Source: Proteobacteria bacterium DTSAM18
Lineage (GTDB): Bacteria; Myxococcota_A; UBA796; GCA-2862545
DNA length: 64,000 nucleotides
Assembly (NCBI GenBank): GCA_028767165.1
Contig: JARACJ010000003.1
Span: 124,001 to 188,000, forward strand
Direction of reading: 5' to 3'
Positions 18,337 to 34,563 of this stretch are shown here, one piece after another. The notes under the pieces are model-generated. The model was not told the DNA's origin, ran no database searches, and saw only the letters and a list, made by a program, of their open reading frames with translations. Positions within the stretch are counted from its first letter, which is position 1. Every line of letters begins with the position of its first letter. The translations under genes were made by a program, and so were the position numbers.

Positions 18337-18753
18337 ATGTCGAAGAAGAAGAGTCGCAAGCCCATGTCCACCGAGGAGCCCTCCGGCGGGCTGGGCGCCT
18401 TCGGGGCGCTGCTGTCGGCCAAGGGCCTGAAGGCCTCGGAGGAGGCCGCCGCACCGGCCGCAGCTGATCCTTCGCCGGACGAGGACGCCGGCTCCCTGGA
18501 CTGGTCCTCGCTGAAGCGCCTCGACGTGCAGCGCACCTCCAAGGGCCGCAAGGGAAAGACGGTCACCCTCGTGAAGGGCTTTCCGGCGTCCGGCAAGGCC
18601 CTCAAGCCCCTGGCCAAGGAGCTCGGCCGAGCACTCGGGGTGGGCGTCTCGGTGGAGGAGGATGCTCTTGTGGTACAGGGGGATCAGAGGGACAGGCTCC
18701 AGAACTGGCTGGAGTACAAGGGCGTGGGCCGGGTGGTGCTCACCGGGGGGTGA
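18337..18753 (+). CDS. yciH: SUI1/eIF1-like translation factor (YciH family)
   Basis: A 138-residue protein. The C-terminal 75 residues match the SUI1/eIF1 fold: GRKGKTVTLVKGF, then LAKELGRALGVGVSVEEDALVVQGDQRDRLQNWLEYKG. The first 55 residues are a disordered, Ala/Ser/Glu-rich leader with a basic start (MSKKKSRKPMS). Bacterial YciH affects start-site fidelity and stress-dependent translation. It lies 25 bases after the oxygenase and three bases before the CARDB gene, so all three probably share a transcript. Confidence 0.85.
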   Translation: MSKKKSRKPMSTEEPSGGLGAFGALLSAKGLKASEEAAAPAAADPSPDEDAGSLDWSSLKRLDVQRTSKGRKGKTVTLVKGFPASGKALKPLAKELGRALGVGVSVEEDALVVQGDQRDRLQNWLEYKGVGRVVLTGG

Positions 18754-18756
18754 ACG

Positions 18757-20481
18757 ATGGTGCGTCGGGGGGCGCTTGCCGGGTGTGTGGTGGCCCTGTG
18801 GCCATCGCTGGGATGGGCCACGCCGGATCTGGTCCTCGACGAGATCGTCACCGTCCGCCGGGCCGAGGCCGGCCAGTCCACCGAGCTGCGCTTCACCGTC
18901 ACCAACGCGGGGTCCACGGCGGCAGGCTCCTTCGAGGCCCGCTTCCGCATCCACAACCTGAGCACCTACAGCACGGCCGGCACCACCCTGTGTACGCTGC
19001 AGGTGGCCGGGCTCGCCGCCGGCACCACCGCATCCCACGTGGTCACCGGCTGCACCATTCCGGCGGCTCGCAGCACCGGCTCGCAGTTCGTCGTGGGGCG
19101 GGTCGATGCCCAGGTCACGGTCACGGAGTCCGACGAGACCAACAACACCGCGTACGACGACTTCTCCGTGATCTCCAGCACGTCCGGGTACGCAGGTTCA
19201 CCAGACGTGATGCTCGAGGGAATCGTCCCGCCCGCCTCGGCGGCCGCGGGTGAGGTGATCGACATCGGCTACCTGGTCCTCAACGGCGGAGGCGCAGCGG
19301 CCGGCAGCCACTCCACCCGCCTGCGCCTGTCCACGGACACCCAGTACGACGTCTCCGACCCCATCCTGTGCGATATGTCCGTGTCCGCGCTCTCCGCCTA
19401 CGCCCTCGGAGAAGAGCTCGCGGGTCCGTGTCTCGTGCCTGTGGGTCAGGCGGCCGGCAGCTACCACGTGGTCGCCAACGGCGATGCGTTCGCGGACGTG
19501 TCCGAGGGCAACGAGGGCAACAACCGTGCGAGTGCGGCGCTCAGCATCTCCGGGAGCCTGGGCAGTCCGGATCTCACCGTCGGCATCGACGCGTCTCCCG
19601 CCTCGGTGGCGCCCGGTGACGCCCTGACCCTGTCCGCGACGGTCGACAACGGAGGTGCAGCAGGTGCCTGGCACCACAACCTCGGCTGGTACCTGTCCAC
19701 CGACGCCGTCTGGGACGCCTCCGACACCCTGCTGTGCGAAGCGGAGGTGGGGATCCTCGCGGGCGGAGCGGGGGAGAGCCACACCAGCACCTGCGCGATG
19801 CCGCTCCTGCAGGCGGCCGGCGTCTACCAGCTGCTCGCCGTGGCCGACCCCTTCGCCGACGTGGCGGAGTCGGACGAGCTCAACAACGTCGCGAGCACCG
19901 CACTCAGCGTCTCCGCGACGCCTTCGCAGGCGGATGGTGATCTTGCGCTGCTCTCCGTCGAAGCGCCGGAGCGCCTGTATCCCCTGGAGCTGTTCGGCCT
20001 GCGCTACGAGCTGCGGGGCGATGCGGCGGCCGATCTCGGGCCCGTCACCGTTCGCGCCACCTGGTCCGACGGCACCGTGGCGTGCGAGCAGTCGATCACC
20101 ACCGTGCGCTCCGGGGCCCGCCTCATCCGTACCCTCGCGGGGTGCCTGGCGCCCGACCTGAAAGAGGCCGCGGACGAGGAACTGTGGGTGGCGCTCGACC
20201 CGGACGGCACGCTCGACGACCCGGACCTTGACAACAACGCACGGGCCGTCGACGTCCGGATCGTCTCAGCACCAGATACGTTCGGTATCGGTTTCACCGG
20301 CGGTACGGGAAGGCCGGACACGGGAGATCGCAGGGTGCAGGACCCCGTGATGGCCGGAACGTCGGGAATTGGTTGCGGATGCCACACCGCGAGTACGGGA
20401 TCACGCGTATGGTTTGCAGGCCTCGGCGTGTTGCTGCTTGCACGAAGGCGCTGGAAGTCCTCGTCGATTCGTTGTATGTGA
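18757..20481 (+). CDS. CARDB-repeat exported protein with a MYXO-CTERM-like tail
   Basis: A 574-residue exported protein. A signal peptide (MVRRGALAGCVVALWPSLGWA) precedes four Ig-like CARDB-type repeats at about 24-145, 147-265, 266-390 and 395-510. Each shows the pattern V..GG...AG.H..R..LS and ends in a [DE]SDE.NN-like turn. The last 40 residues hold GIGCGCHTASTG, a hydrophobic stretch (VWFAGLGVLLLA) and RRR. This matches the plan of MYXO-CTERM sorting tails: a Cys motif, a membrane helix and an Arg cluster. The protein is therefore probably processed and anchored at the cell surface. Regularly spaced Cys pairs suggest disulfides. A start three bases after yciH suggests co-transcription. 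Confidence 0.8.
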   Translation: MVRRGALAGCVVALWPSLGWATPDLVLDEIVTVRRAEAGQSTELRFTVTNAGSTAAGSFEARFRIHNLSTYSTAGTTLCTLQVAGLAAGTTASHVVTGCTIPAARSTGSQFVVGRVDAQVTVTESDETNNTAYDDFSVISSTSGYAGSPDVMLEGIVPPASAAAGEVIDIGYLVLNGGGAAAGSHSTRLRLSTDTQYDVSDPILCDMSVSALSAYALGEELAGPCLVPVGQAAGSYHVVANGDAFADVSEGNEGNNRASAALSISGSLGSPDLTVGIDASPASVAPGDALTLSATVDNGGAAGAWHHNLGWYLSTDAVWDASDTLLCEAEVGILAGGAGESHTSTCAMPLLQAAGVYQLLAVADPFADVAESDELNNVASTALSVSATPSQADGDLALLSVEAPERLYPLELFGLRYELRGDAAADLGPVTVRATWSDGTVACEQSITTVRSGARLIRTLAGCLAPDLKEAADEELWVALDPDGTLDDPDLDNNARAVDVRIVSAPDTFGIGFTGGTGRPDTGDRRVQDPVMAGTSGIGCGCHTASTGSRVWFAGLGVLLLARRRWKSSSIRCM

Positions 20482-20596
20482 TGGGCATGACCGTCTCTTG
20501 GCATGCAATGTCCTGTGATGGTCCCGGTATCGCGCGTGATGCCTCACATCGTCATGGCGGCTCACGGAGCGCAGCGAGACTGCGCAGGGAGTGAAC

Positions 20597-21337
20597 TTGG
20601 TCGGCAGAAAGCGAGAGAGACAACCTTTCGAGGACGGACACAACCTGGCCACCCGGCTCGTGTACTCACTGCTCACCGGTGCGGTACGCGTCGCCGCTGC
20701 CCACGGCCTCACCCTGGTCGAGGTGCAACGTCTCGTGCGCCTTGCCTACTTCGGTGAGTTGCGCCGTCTCTCACCCCGCAACCTCGAGGGCGTGGCCGAG
20801 CGCATGGGCGTCAGCCTTCGCACCGTGGGCACCCTGTCCAAGCAGCTGAAGACCGAGTTCTTCGAGCCGGAGCAGACCGTCGCGCCCATGCGCGATCTGG
20901 CCAACTGGCTCGAGAAGGGCGTGGGCGACGAGGCCGAGCTCGCCAAGGCCATCAAGCGTCCCCGCAAGCAGGTGGCCAACCTCCTCAGCGGCATGCAGAA
21001 GATGGGCTGGGCAGAAGAGGTCGACGGCAAGTGGTCGCTCACCAGCAACTACCGCTACTACCTCACCGAGCACTGGGAGCGGAAGGTCGACGCCGTGAAC
21101 CACCAGCTCGAGGTCGTGGCCTCCGCCGTGCAGGCGCGCTTCCTCCACGGCGTGAAGGAGGGCGCGAGCGGTCGCACCTGGACCTTCCGGGCCCGTCCCG
21201 CCGAGCTGCAGCAGGTCATGGACAAGGTGGTCGAGGAGCTCCGCACCACCATCTTCGAGCTCGACGAGAAGGCCGGTGTCGATGGAGAGCGCGTGGGCCT
21301 CACCGTGGCCTTCGCGGGGCTCGACGAAGAAGACTGA
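20597..21337 (+). CDS. Helix-turn-helix-like protein of unknown function
   Basis: A 246-residue cytoplasmic protein starting at TTG 20,597, five bases after AGGGAG; GTG 20,591 is an alternative. The N-terminal third (LLTGAVRVAAAHGLTLVEVQRLVRLAYFGELRR, then VAERMGVSLRTVGTLSKQLK) looks like a helix-turn-helix, resembling DUF6502-type proteins. A second winged-helix-like block (ELAKAIKRPRKQVANLLSGMQKMGWAEEVDGKWSL) follows near residues 115-150. The C-terminus is helical (QQVMDKVVEELRTTIFELDEKAG). It is probably a regulator, but no target or ligand can be inferred. It is separated from the CARDB gene by 115 bases. Confidence 0.7.
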   Translation: MVGRKRERQPFEDGHNLATRLVYSLLTGAVRVAAAHGLTLVEVQRLVRLAYFGELRRLSPRNLEGVAERMGVSLRTVGTLSKQLKTEFFEPEQTVAPMRDLANWLEKGVGDEAELAKAIKRPRKQVANLLSGMQKMGWAEEVDGKWSLTSNYRYYLTEHWERKVDAVNHQLEVVASAVQARFLHGVKEGASGRTWTFRARPAELQQVMDKVVEELRTTIFELDEKAGVDGERVGLTVAFAGLDEED

Positions 21338-21378
21338 CGCAACGGCCCCTCTCCCGGGGCCATCGCCCGGAACGAAGA

Positions 21379-21410
21379 ACGCCTCCCCGAGCATCAGCCC
21401 GGGGAGGCGT
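21379..21410. terminator. Bidirectional hairpin between convergent genes
   Basis: A perfect 11-base-pair stem, ACGCCTCCCCG and CGGGGAGGCGT, with a 10-base loop. It lies between the ends of the helix-turn-helix-like gene and the minus-strand lipoprotein gene. It lacks a T-run. Confidence 0.5.
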
Positions 21411-21431
21411 CGTGGCGTCAGGGCCTGACGA

Positions 21432-22397
21432 TCACTCCTGGGGGAGGATCGGGTCGGCCGGTGCGTGGATGTCGTTGCCGACGACGACCTCGTGGATCTC
21501 CCACTCGAGCTTCTTGTTGGTCAGCGTCATGCTGCCGATGATGAGGTTGAGACCGGAGATCTCCGCCCCGAACGGGTAGCCGTAGGTGCCGAGCGCGCCG
21601 TTGGTGATGCAGGCCTGCGGGTAGGACTGCAGGATGCGCTCCATGGACACGGCCAGGTAGGGGCCCGGGTCGCCAGGCGCGGGCGTGCGGTTGTTCAGGT
21701 AGCTGTACGCCACCGGGGGAAGCTCCTCGGGCTCCTCCGTGGTGCCGGTGTCGCCGGAGGCGGTGTCGGTGGAGGCGGTGTCACCGGTATCGACCGGGGG
21801 AGGGGGCTCGGGGAGGTCGTACCGGGAGGCGAACCAGACCGCGTCGGTGATCTCCATGCTGAACCGGTCGTACTCGCCGGCATCGATGGGGTCCTTCACG
21901 CGGCGGAAGACATCGGTCGCGGTGACGAGGTTGGTGAACGACGTGCCGTCGCAGTGCAGATCCACCTGCAGGGACACCTCGAGCTCGCTGACGCCGGAGG
22001 ACGGCTTGCCCAGGAACTCGAAGGGGAACATCGTGCTCAGGGGGGTCTGGTGGTAGCCGGCGTAGCCCGCGAAGGCCCGGTTGCCCTTGGCGCTCGGAGG
22101 ACCCTCGAAGTTGCCGAGGTCTTCCGTGGTCTTGTCGCGGGTCTGCAGGTACAGGCCGTGGGGGGCGTCGTGCAGCAGGCCTGCCTCGGCGTAGTTCACC
22201 GAGTGGTCGCACCAGTTGCCGAGGCCGGGCTCGGGGCTGTCCATGCAGTCCTCGGACAGCTCCGGACGCTCCTCGCCGACCGGCGGCGGATCGGTGGGCT
22301 CGGTGTCGGTGGGGGCGGTGTCGATGGGCGCGGGCGGGTCCGGGGTCTCTTCGGGCGCGCACGCCACCAGCAGGCTGGTCAGAAGCAGGTAACGCAT
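21432..22397 (-). CDS. Lipoprotein of unknown function
   Basis: A 321-residue lipoprotein starting at ATG 22,397 with GGAGGAG seven bases upstream. The signal peptide MRYLLLTSLLVAC places the lipid on Cys13. A Pro/Thr/Asp linker (PIDTAPTDTEPTDPPP) follows, then a domain of unknown fold with Cys in SEDCMDS, NWCDHS, LHCDGT and QACITN, perhaps two disulfides. A second DTGDTASTDTASGDTGTT insert sits near residues 225-245 inside the protein. Aromatic strands (WFASRYDLP, AVSMERILQSYPQ) suggest a beta-rich body. No family is recognised. It is divergent from the giant repeat gene. Confidence 0.7.
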   Translation of the reverse strand: MRYLLLTSLLVACAPEETPDPPAPIDTAPTDTEPTDPPPVGEERPELSEDCMDSPEPGLGNWCDHSVNYAEAGLLHDAPHGLYLQTRDKTTEDLGNFEGPPSAKGNRAFAGYAGYHQTPLSTMFPFEFLGKPSSGVSELEVSLQVDLHCDGTSFTNLVTATDVFRRVKDPIDAGEYDRFSMEITDAVWFASRYDLPEPPPPVDTGDTASTDTASGDTGTTEEPEELPPVAYSYLNNRTPAPGDPGPYLAVSMERILQSYPQACITNGALGTYGYPFGAEISGLNLIIGSMTLTNKKLEWEIHEVVVGNDIHAPADPILPQE

Positions 22398-22761
22398 GTC
22401 GTGTCTCCTCCGTTGGGCTGCATTGTGCGCTCCGTGTTCCCGTGTCGCAAGGGGCGGTTGGACAAGGAACCGTCCGGTACCCGTGGGGTGACGGTGGGAG
22501 TGGTACCGAACCGTGTCCATCATGACATCCGGTTTCGGATAATCCACAGTACTGATGTGGTGTTGACCTGGCGATTGGAGGGCGGTATGGACCGCCTGCT
22601 CCGTGGTGCCGCGCCGGGAAGGTGAGGTTCTGCGGAAAATCCGTACACGATAAATCGTGGTCTGAGCGGTATCTGGCGCGCCTGCTGTGGTTTTGCCGCG
22701 CAGGCTTGTGCACAGGACCTACAGTGTGGACCACGTCATCGCTTGCCAGGAGTTGGGTACC
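22398..22761. promoter_or_regulatory. 364-base divergent regulatory region
   Basis: No gene is supported here; it separates the divergent starts of the lipoprotein and the MopE-repeat gene. It is visibly more AT-rich than its surroundings around 22,505-22,690. It holds a promoter-like pair at 22,563-22,591 and two small perfect inverted repeats, ATCCG-GTTT-CGGAT (22,527-22,540) and CACGAT-AA-ATCGTG (22,646-22,659). These look like operators or leader hairpins, but none can be assigned to a known regulator. Confidence 0.5.
22563..22591 (+). promoter_or_regulatory. Candidate promoter of the MopE-repeat gene
   Basis: TTGACC (-35) and TATGGA (-10) with exactly 17 bases between them. It would give a leader of about 165 bases that includes the CACGATAAATCGTG inverted repeat at 22,646-22,659. 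Confidence 0.35.
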
Positions 22762-30639
<7,878 letters not shown>

Positions 30640-30784
30640 GGCCCATCGCTCGTGAGCCGGCGTGAGGCCGTCGGGGGCAGCAGCTCCCGGCGGCCGATTC
30701 GCGTTCCCGGCCCCCTGTGATGGCGCGTTCCCGAGGGTGCCCGGCTCACACGGCCCGGCCCGGGCCCTTCGCCCGGACGTACGA

Positions 30785-30816
30785 AGCCCCCGCCGCCTTC
30801 ACAGGCGACGGGGGCT
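30785..30816. terminator. Bidirectional terminator hairpin
   Basis: Arms AGCCCCCGCCGCCT and AGGCGACGGGGGCT (14 positions, one C/A mismatch) close a TCAC loop. It lies between the convergent ends of the MopE-repeat gene and the TonB-dependent receptor gene, 25 bases before the receptor stop. Confidence 0.6.
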
Positions 30817-30841
30817 CACGGTGCTCACGCGACCGTCTTCG

Positions 30842-33742
30842 TCAGTTCCAGCGATACACCGCGCCGAGTCGGATGGACCGGGGCGCCTGACGCTGGATGG
30901 TGGTGCCGAACGCGGGGGTGTCGGCCTGCCAGTAGAAGATGGACTGGGCGAGTCCGAGGATGTTGAAGAGGTCGACCGTGAACTCCAGGGAGCTGTCGTT
31001 CTTGAAGTACACGTTCTGGGCCACGCGGAAGTCGAGGTAGTTGACCCAGGGCATCTGGCGGGTACCGCGACCCTGGCCCATGCCGTTGTAGCCGTAGAAG
31101 TTGACCAGGGTCTGCTTCTGCCAGGCGCGCGGCGAGACGACCTCGTACACCGCACCGACCGTGGTGCCCCAGGGCATGGTGTAGGTGCCGTTCAGCTTGA
31201 ACTGGTGGCGGGTGTCGTAGGGCAGGTAGCCGTAGTAGCCGGCGTCGTCGTTGAAGTCGGCGTCGGTCAGCGAGTAGCGGCCCAGGCCGTTGAGCCAGTC
31301 GAGGTAGACGCCGTAGCCCTGGTCGAACATGGACTTGCGGACGTTCTGCTCACCGACGTCGTCGAGGTACACGCCGACGTTGTTGCCGTCGGAGCCGGAG
31401 CTGCCGCCGGCCTCGAGCTCGAACTGGCCGGGCATGTGGCCGAAGGACTCGGACAGGGTGTACGAGCCGAACAGCTGCCAGACGCCGTCGAAGCGCTTGT
31501 TCAGCGTGAGCTCGAAGGCCCGGTAGCCACGCTCCTTGATCGGGCTGTTCATGATGTACCAGTCGTCCCAGTTGACGTTGACGTCCTCGGGGATGTTCTT
31601 GGTACGCGACCAGATGCCGCGAACGCCGACACTGAACAGGTCGATGAGCTCACGCTCGAAGCTCACGTTGACCTTCTCGAGGCGCGCGGGCTTGAGCTGC
31701 TCCGAGTAGATGAGCGGGTGACCCTCGGGATCCTGGGTGTTGGACCAGACCCAGTTGCCGTCGCCGTCGTTGGCGAAGCGGACGAAGCCGTTGGCGGAGC
31801 GGGCGTTCGACCACTCCCAGAAGTTGCCACCGGCCAGGTCGTAGTAGTGACCGTAGTGACCCGACAGCTTGGTCTTGTTGTCGCCGGTGATGTCCCACGC
31901 GAAACCCACGCGAGGGGAGAACATGGCGATGCCGCCCAGGGTGCCCGGCTCGCCCGGATCCCAGTCGTCGAACTGGGAGTCGAAGGGGTTCGGGTTGAAC
32001 TGGTCCTCGCTGAGGGTCTCCGGCGGGTTGCCCTCGTCGTTCAGGCCGCGCTCCCAGTCCATGCGGACACCGAGGTTCAGCGTGAGCTGACGGATGGGCG
32101 ACCAGTCGTCCTGGATGAAGGCGAAGATGGTGTGGACGTTGTTGCCCAGGGGGCCGACGTTGGTCCAGTGCTCCCGGAACGCACAGTCGGAGTAGTCCGC
32201 GGCCTCGCAGTTCAGGCCCCGGGACGAGTCGCCCGTGTAGCGCGTGCCCACGTCGCGCATGTCGTCTTCGATGACGTTTCCATCGGAGTCGATCCACGGA
32301 ATGGTGGTGCGGCCGGTGTTGAGGATCTCGCGGCTGCTCCGCAGGAACCAGTACTCGGCGCCGGTCTTGAACTTGTGCCTGCCGAGGGCCTCCTCCCACA
32401 CCTTGGTGTAGGTGAGACCACCACCGGCGCGAAGGCGCTCGTTGAAGTCGTAGTTCTGGTAGTTGTCCATGATGATGCCCGCGCCGTTGGTGCGCTGGGG
32501 CGTGAGCTCGTCGTCGGAGGCCGGCACCACGTTCGGGCCGTTCGTCCACACCGCGCCGATACGGGTGACCAGGTCGCTGGTGTAGTCGGGACGCCAGGTG
32601 ATGGTGGCCAGACCGTTGAGGGTGTTGGACTTGCGGTTGCGGTAGGCATCCGGCTCGATGACGACACTCGCGTTGTCGGACGTGCGGTTGTTGTAGGTGT
32701 CGTTGACGATGAAGCGGACGGTGGTCTTCTCGCTCGGGAACCACGTGAGCTTGAAGAACGCGCTGCCGTTCCAGCTCTCCTTCGGGAAGTCCGCGTTGGC
32801 GCCCTCCGGGATGCTCCAGGAGTATCCGCCCTGCACGGCGCCGAAGTACCACAGCTTGTCCTCGATGATGGGACCGCCGAAGGTGCCGTACACCTGGGGC
32901 GTGCGGAACTTGGCCTTGGTGGTGGGCTCCTCCTGATCGGTGTCCGGGTTGAGGATGTCGTACTCGGACTGGAACCAGGCGTGCTGGGTGTAGAAGACGG
33001 ACGCACTTCCGAAGTGGTGGTTCGCGCCGTCCTTGGTGACGACGTTGACCACCATGCCGGTGAACTGACCGAACTCGGCGGGGGCGCCGTCGGTGTAGAC
33101 CTGGACTTCCTCGATGGCGTCGAAGTTGACGTTCTGCTGAGGGGTCTTGGTGGCGGGGTCGCGGATGGAGACACCATCCAGCATGAAGTTGTTGCCGTAC
33201 TCGCCTTCACCACGAACCGACGGGCTGACGACGTTGGTGTCGCCGTCGGAGGTGTTGGTGCGGCCGGACACACCGGGAAGGGTGGCCACGACGTCGCGGT
33301 AGTCTCGACCGACCGGCAGGTTCTCCATGGCCTCGGAGCCGATGCTGGCGGAGTTGGCCGAGCTGGTGGAGTCGATCACCGGGGTGAAGGTGACGACCTC
33401 GATCTCCTCGACACCTGCTGACAGGTCGATCTCCAGGGGCAGGCTGGTGGTGCGGTTGATGTCGACGCGCACCGCGGCCTGGATCGCCGGGATGTCGTTC
33501 CAGTAGACCGTGAGGTTGTAGTCGCCGGGCGGGATGTTGTCGAAACCGAAGGCGCCGTTGGCGTCGGTCAGGACCTCGCGCTCGCCGGAGATGGCGCCGT
33601 CCTTCAGGACCACGCGGGCGTTGGCGACGGGCAGGCCGTCGGTGTCTTCGAGGAAGCCGCGGATGTCGCCGGTCTCACGGGCTTCGGCGACCATGACGGG
33701 CATCATCATGGCTGCGGCGAGGGTCAGGAGCATGGGCCTCAT
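30842..33742 (-). CDS. Oar-like TonB-dependent outer-membrane receptor
   Basis: A 966-residue outer-membrane protein. Signal peptide MRPMLLTLAAAMMMPVMVAEA; then a carboxypeptidase-regulatory-like (Ig) domain at about 23-110 (GDIRGFLEDTDGLPVANARVVL, GAFGFDNIPPGDYNLTV); a plug domain at about 125-245 (MENLPVGRDYRDVVATLPGVSG, NNFMLDGVSIRDP, IEEVQVYTDGAPAEFG); and a long beta-barrel ending in IRLGAVYRWN. This plan is that of Oar-like receptors and the SusC-like group. The ligand could be a peptide, siderophore or glycan, or the protein could take part in secretion as in Myxococcus Oar; the sequence does not decide. ATG 33,742 follows GGAGG and overlaps the stop of the upstream lipoprotein gene (ATGA), so the two products are probably partners. 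Confidence 0.9.
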   Translation of the reverse strand: MRPMLLTLAAAMMMPVMVAEARETGDIRGFLEDTDGLPVANARVVLKDGAISGEREVLTDANGAFGFDNIPPGDYNLTVYWNDIPAIQAAVRVDINRTTSLPLEIDLSAGVEEIEVVTFTPVIDSTSSANSASIGSEAMENLPVGRDYRDVVATLPGVSGRTNTSDGDTNVVSPSVRGEGEYGNNFMLDGVSIRDPATKTPQQNVNFDAIEEVQVYTDGAPAEFGQFTGMVVNVVTKDGANHHFGSASVFYTQHAWFQSEYDILNPDTDQEEPTTKAKFRTPQVYGTFGGPIIEDKLWYFGAVQGGYSWSIPEGANADFPKESWNGSAFFKLTWFPSEKTTVRFIVNDTYNNRTSDNASVVIEPDAYRNRKSNTLNGLATITWRPDYTSDLVTRIGAVWTNGPNVVPASDDELTPQRTNGAGIIMDNYQNYDFNERLRAGGGLTYTKVWEEALGRHKFKTGAEYWFLRSSREILNTGRTTIPWIDSDGNVIEDDMRDVGTRYTGDSSRGLNCEAADYSDCAFREHWTNVGPLGNNVHTIFAFIQDDWSPIRQLTLNLGVRMDWERGLNDEGNPPETLSEDQFNPNPFDSQFDDWDPGEPGTLGGIAMFSPRVGFAWDITGDNKTKLSGHYGHYYDLAGGNFWEWSNARSANGFVRFANDGDGNWVWSNTQDPEGHPLIYSEQLKPARLEKVNVSFERELIDLFSVGVRGIWSRTKNIPEDVNVNWDDWYIMNSPIKERGYRAFELTLNKRFDGVWQLFGSYTLSESFGHMPGQFELEAGGSSGSDGNNVGVYLDDVGEQNVRKSMFDQGYGVYLDWLNGLGRYSLTDADFNDDAGYYGYLPYDTRHQFKLNGTYTMPWGTTVGAVYEVVSPRAWQKQTLVNFYGYNGMGQGRGTRQMPWVNYLDFRVAQNVYFKNDSSLEFTVDLFNILGLAQSIFYWQADTPAFGTTIQRQAPRSIRLGAVYRWN

Positions 33743-34563
33743 TCTTCACCTCCCGTGACGGTGATGGTGGTGGGGACGCAGCTCGGACCGGTGTCGCCGC
33801 CGGAGTCGGTTCCGGAGTCGCCGCCGGAGTCGCCGCCGGAATCGGTTCCGGAGTCGCCGCCCGAGTCGGTGCCGGAGTCGCCGCCGCTGTCGGGGCTGGT
33901 GTCGATGCCGCCGCTTCCTCCGGTGGTGTCGTCACACAGGGTGCCGTAGGTGCCGTCATCGGTGGTGATGAGGTACTGGTACGTGCCCTCGGGGGTGCCG
34001 TCCGGGATGGTGCCGCTGATGCCGGCGTTGGGACAGCCGTCGTTCAGGGGCACGAGGCTGGCGGTGGCCACGGGCGTGGTGGTGTCGCCGAGCTCGTACA
34101 GGCTGATCGAGGCGTTGCTGCTGGAGATGCCGCAGCCGCTGAAGCTGATGGCGCCCCCTGCGGGGGCTTCCTCTGTGGCCTCCTCGACGTTGAACTCTCC
34201 GGGGCAGGCCAGGTAGTACCAGGCCTTGTCGAGGACGAACTCCTCGCCATCCAGGGTGAGCATGACGTCGACGAAGGTGCCGGCGGCCGCGTTGTTCGGA
34301 GGGGTGAAGGCGGTGTATTCGAAGCCCACATCCTGCGCGTGATCCTCGAAGGCGTCGTCGTACTCCGCCGCCGCGACATCGATCATCGGAATGCCGCCGA
34401 GGCTGATCTCGGCAGTGGTGCCGATCTCGCTTCCACGGACTTCGACGAACGTACAACCGTCCTCGTAGCCATGGACCGGGTTGATCGACACCAACCTCGG
34501 CTCGTCGAACTTGCAGCTGCTCATGACGAGCAGCGCAAGTGGAAGAAGATGCGCTGTTCTCAT
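33739..34563 (-). CDS. Lipoprotein with an IPT/TIG-like domain and a Ser-Gly-Asp tail
   Basis: A 274-residue lipoprotein. Signal peptide ends at VMSSC (Cys17). Residues 20-65 resemble an IPT/TIG domain (PRLVSINPVHGYEDGCTFVEVRGSEIG), with a second strand-rich region up to about 215 containing four Cys. A low-complexity segment of SGGDSGTD repeats follows, and the chain ends CVPTTITVTGGEE. The stop overlaps the receptor start, so it is probably the receptor's lipoprotein partner, comparable in position to SusD-like lipoproteins but not homologous to them by eye. GGAG lies five bases before ATG 34,563. Confidence 0.75.
   Translation of the reverse strand: MRTAHLLPLALLVMSSCKFDEPRLVSINPVHGYEDGCTFVEVRGSEIGTTAEISLGGIPMIDVAAAEYDDAFEDHAQDVGFEYTAFTPPNNAAAGTFVDVMLTLDGEEFVLDKAWYYLACPGEFNVEEATEEAPAGGAISFSGCGISSSNASISLYELGDTTTPVATASLVPLNDGCPNAGISGTIPDGTPEGTYQYLITTDDGTYGTLCDDTTGGSGGIDTSPDSGGDSGTDSGGDSGTDSGGDSGGDSGTDSGGDTGPSCVPTTITVTGGEE
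33792..33893 (-). repeat. Short in-frame repeats coding for Ser-Gly-Gly-Asp-Ser-Gly-Thr-Asp
   Basis: A run of near-identical 15- and 24-base units (gagtcgccgccggagtcggt type) within the lipoprotein gene. It encodes the Ser/Gly/Asp tail and is a likely site of slippage. Confidence 0.75.
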
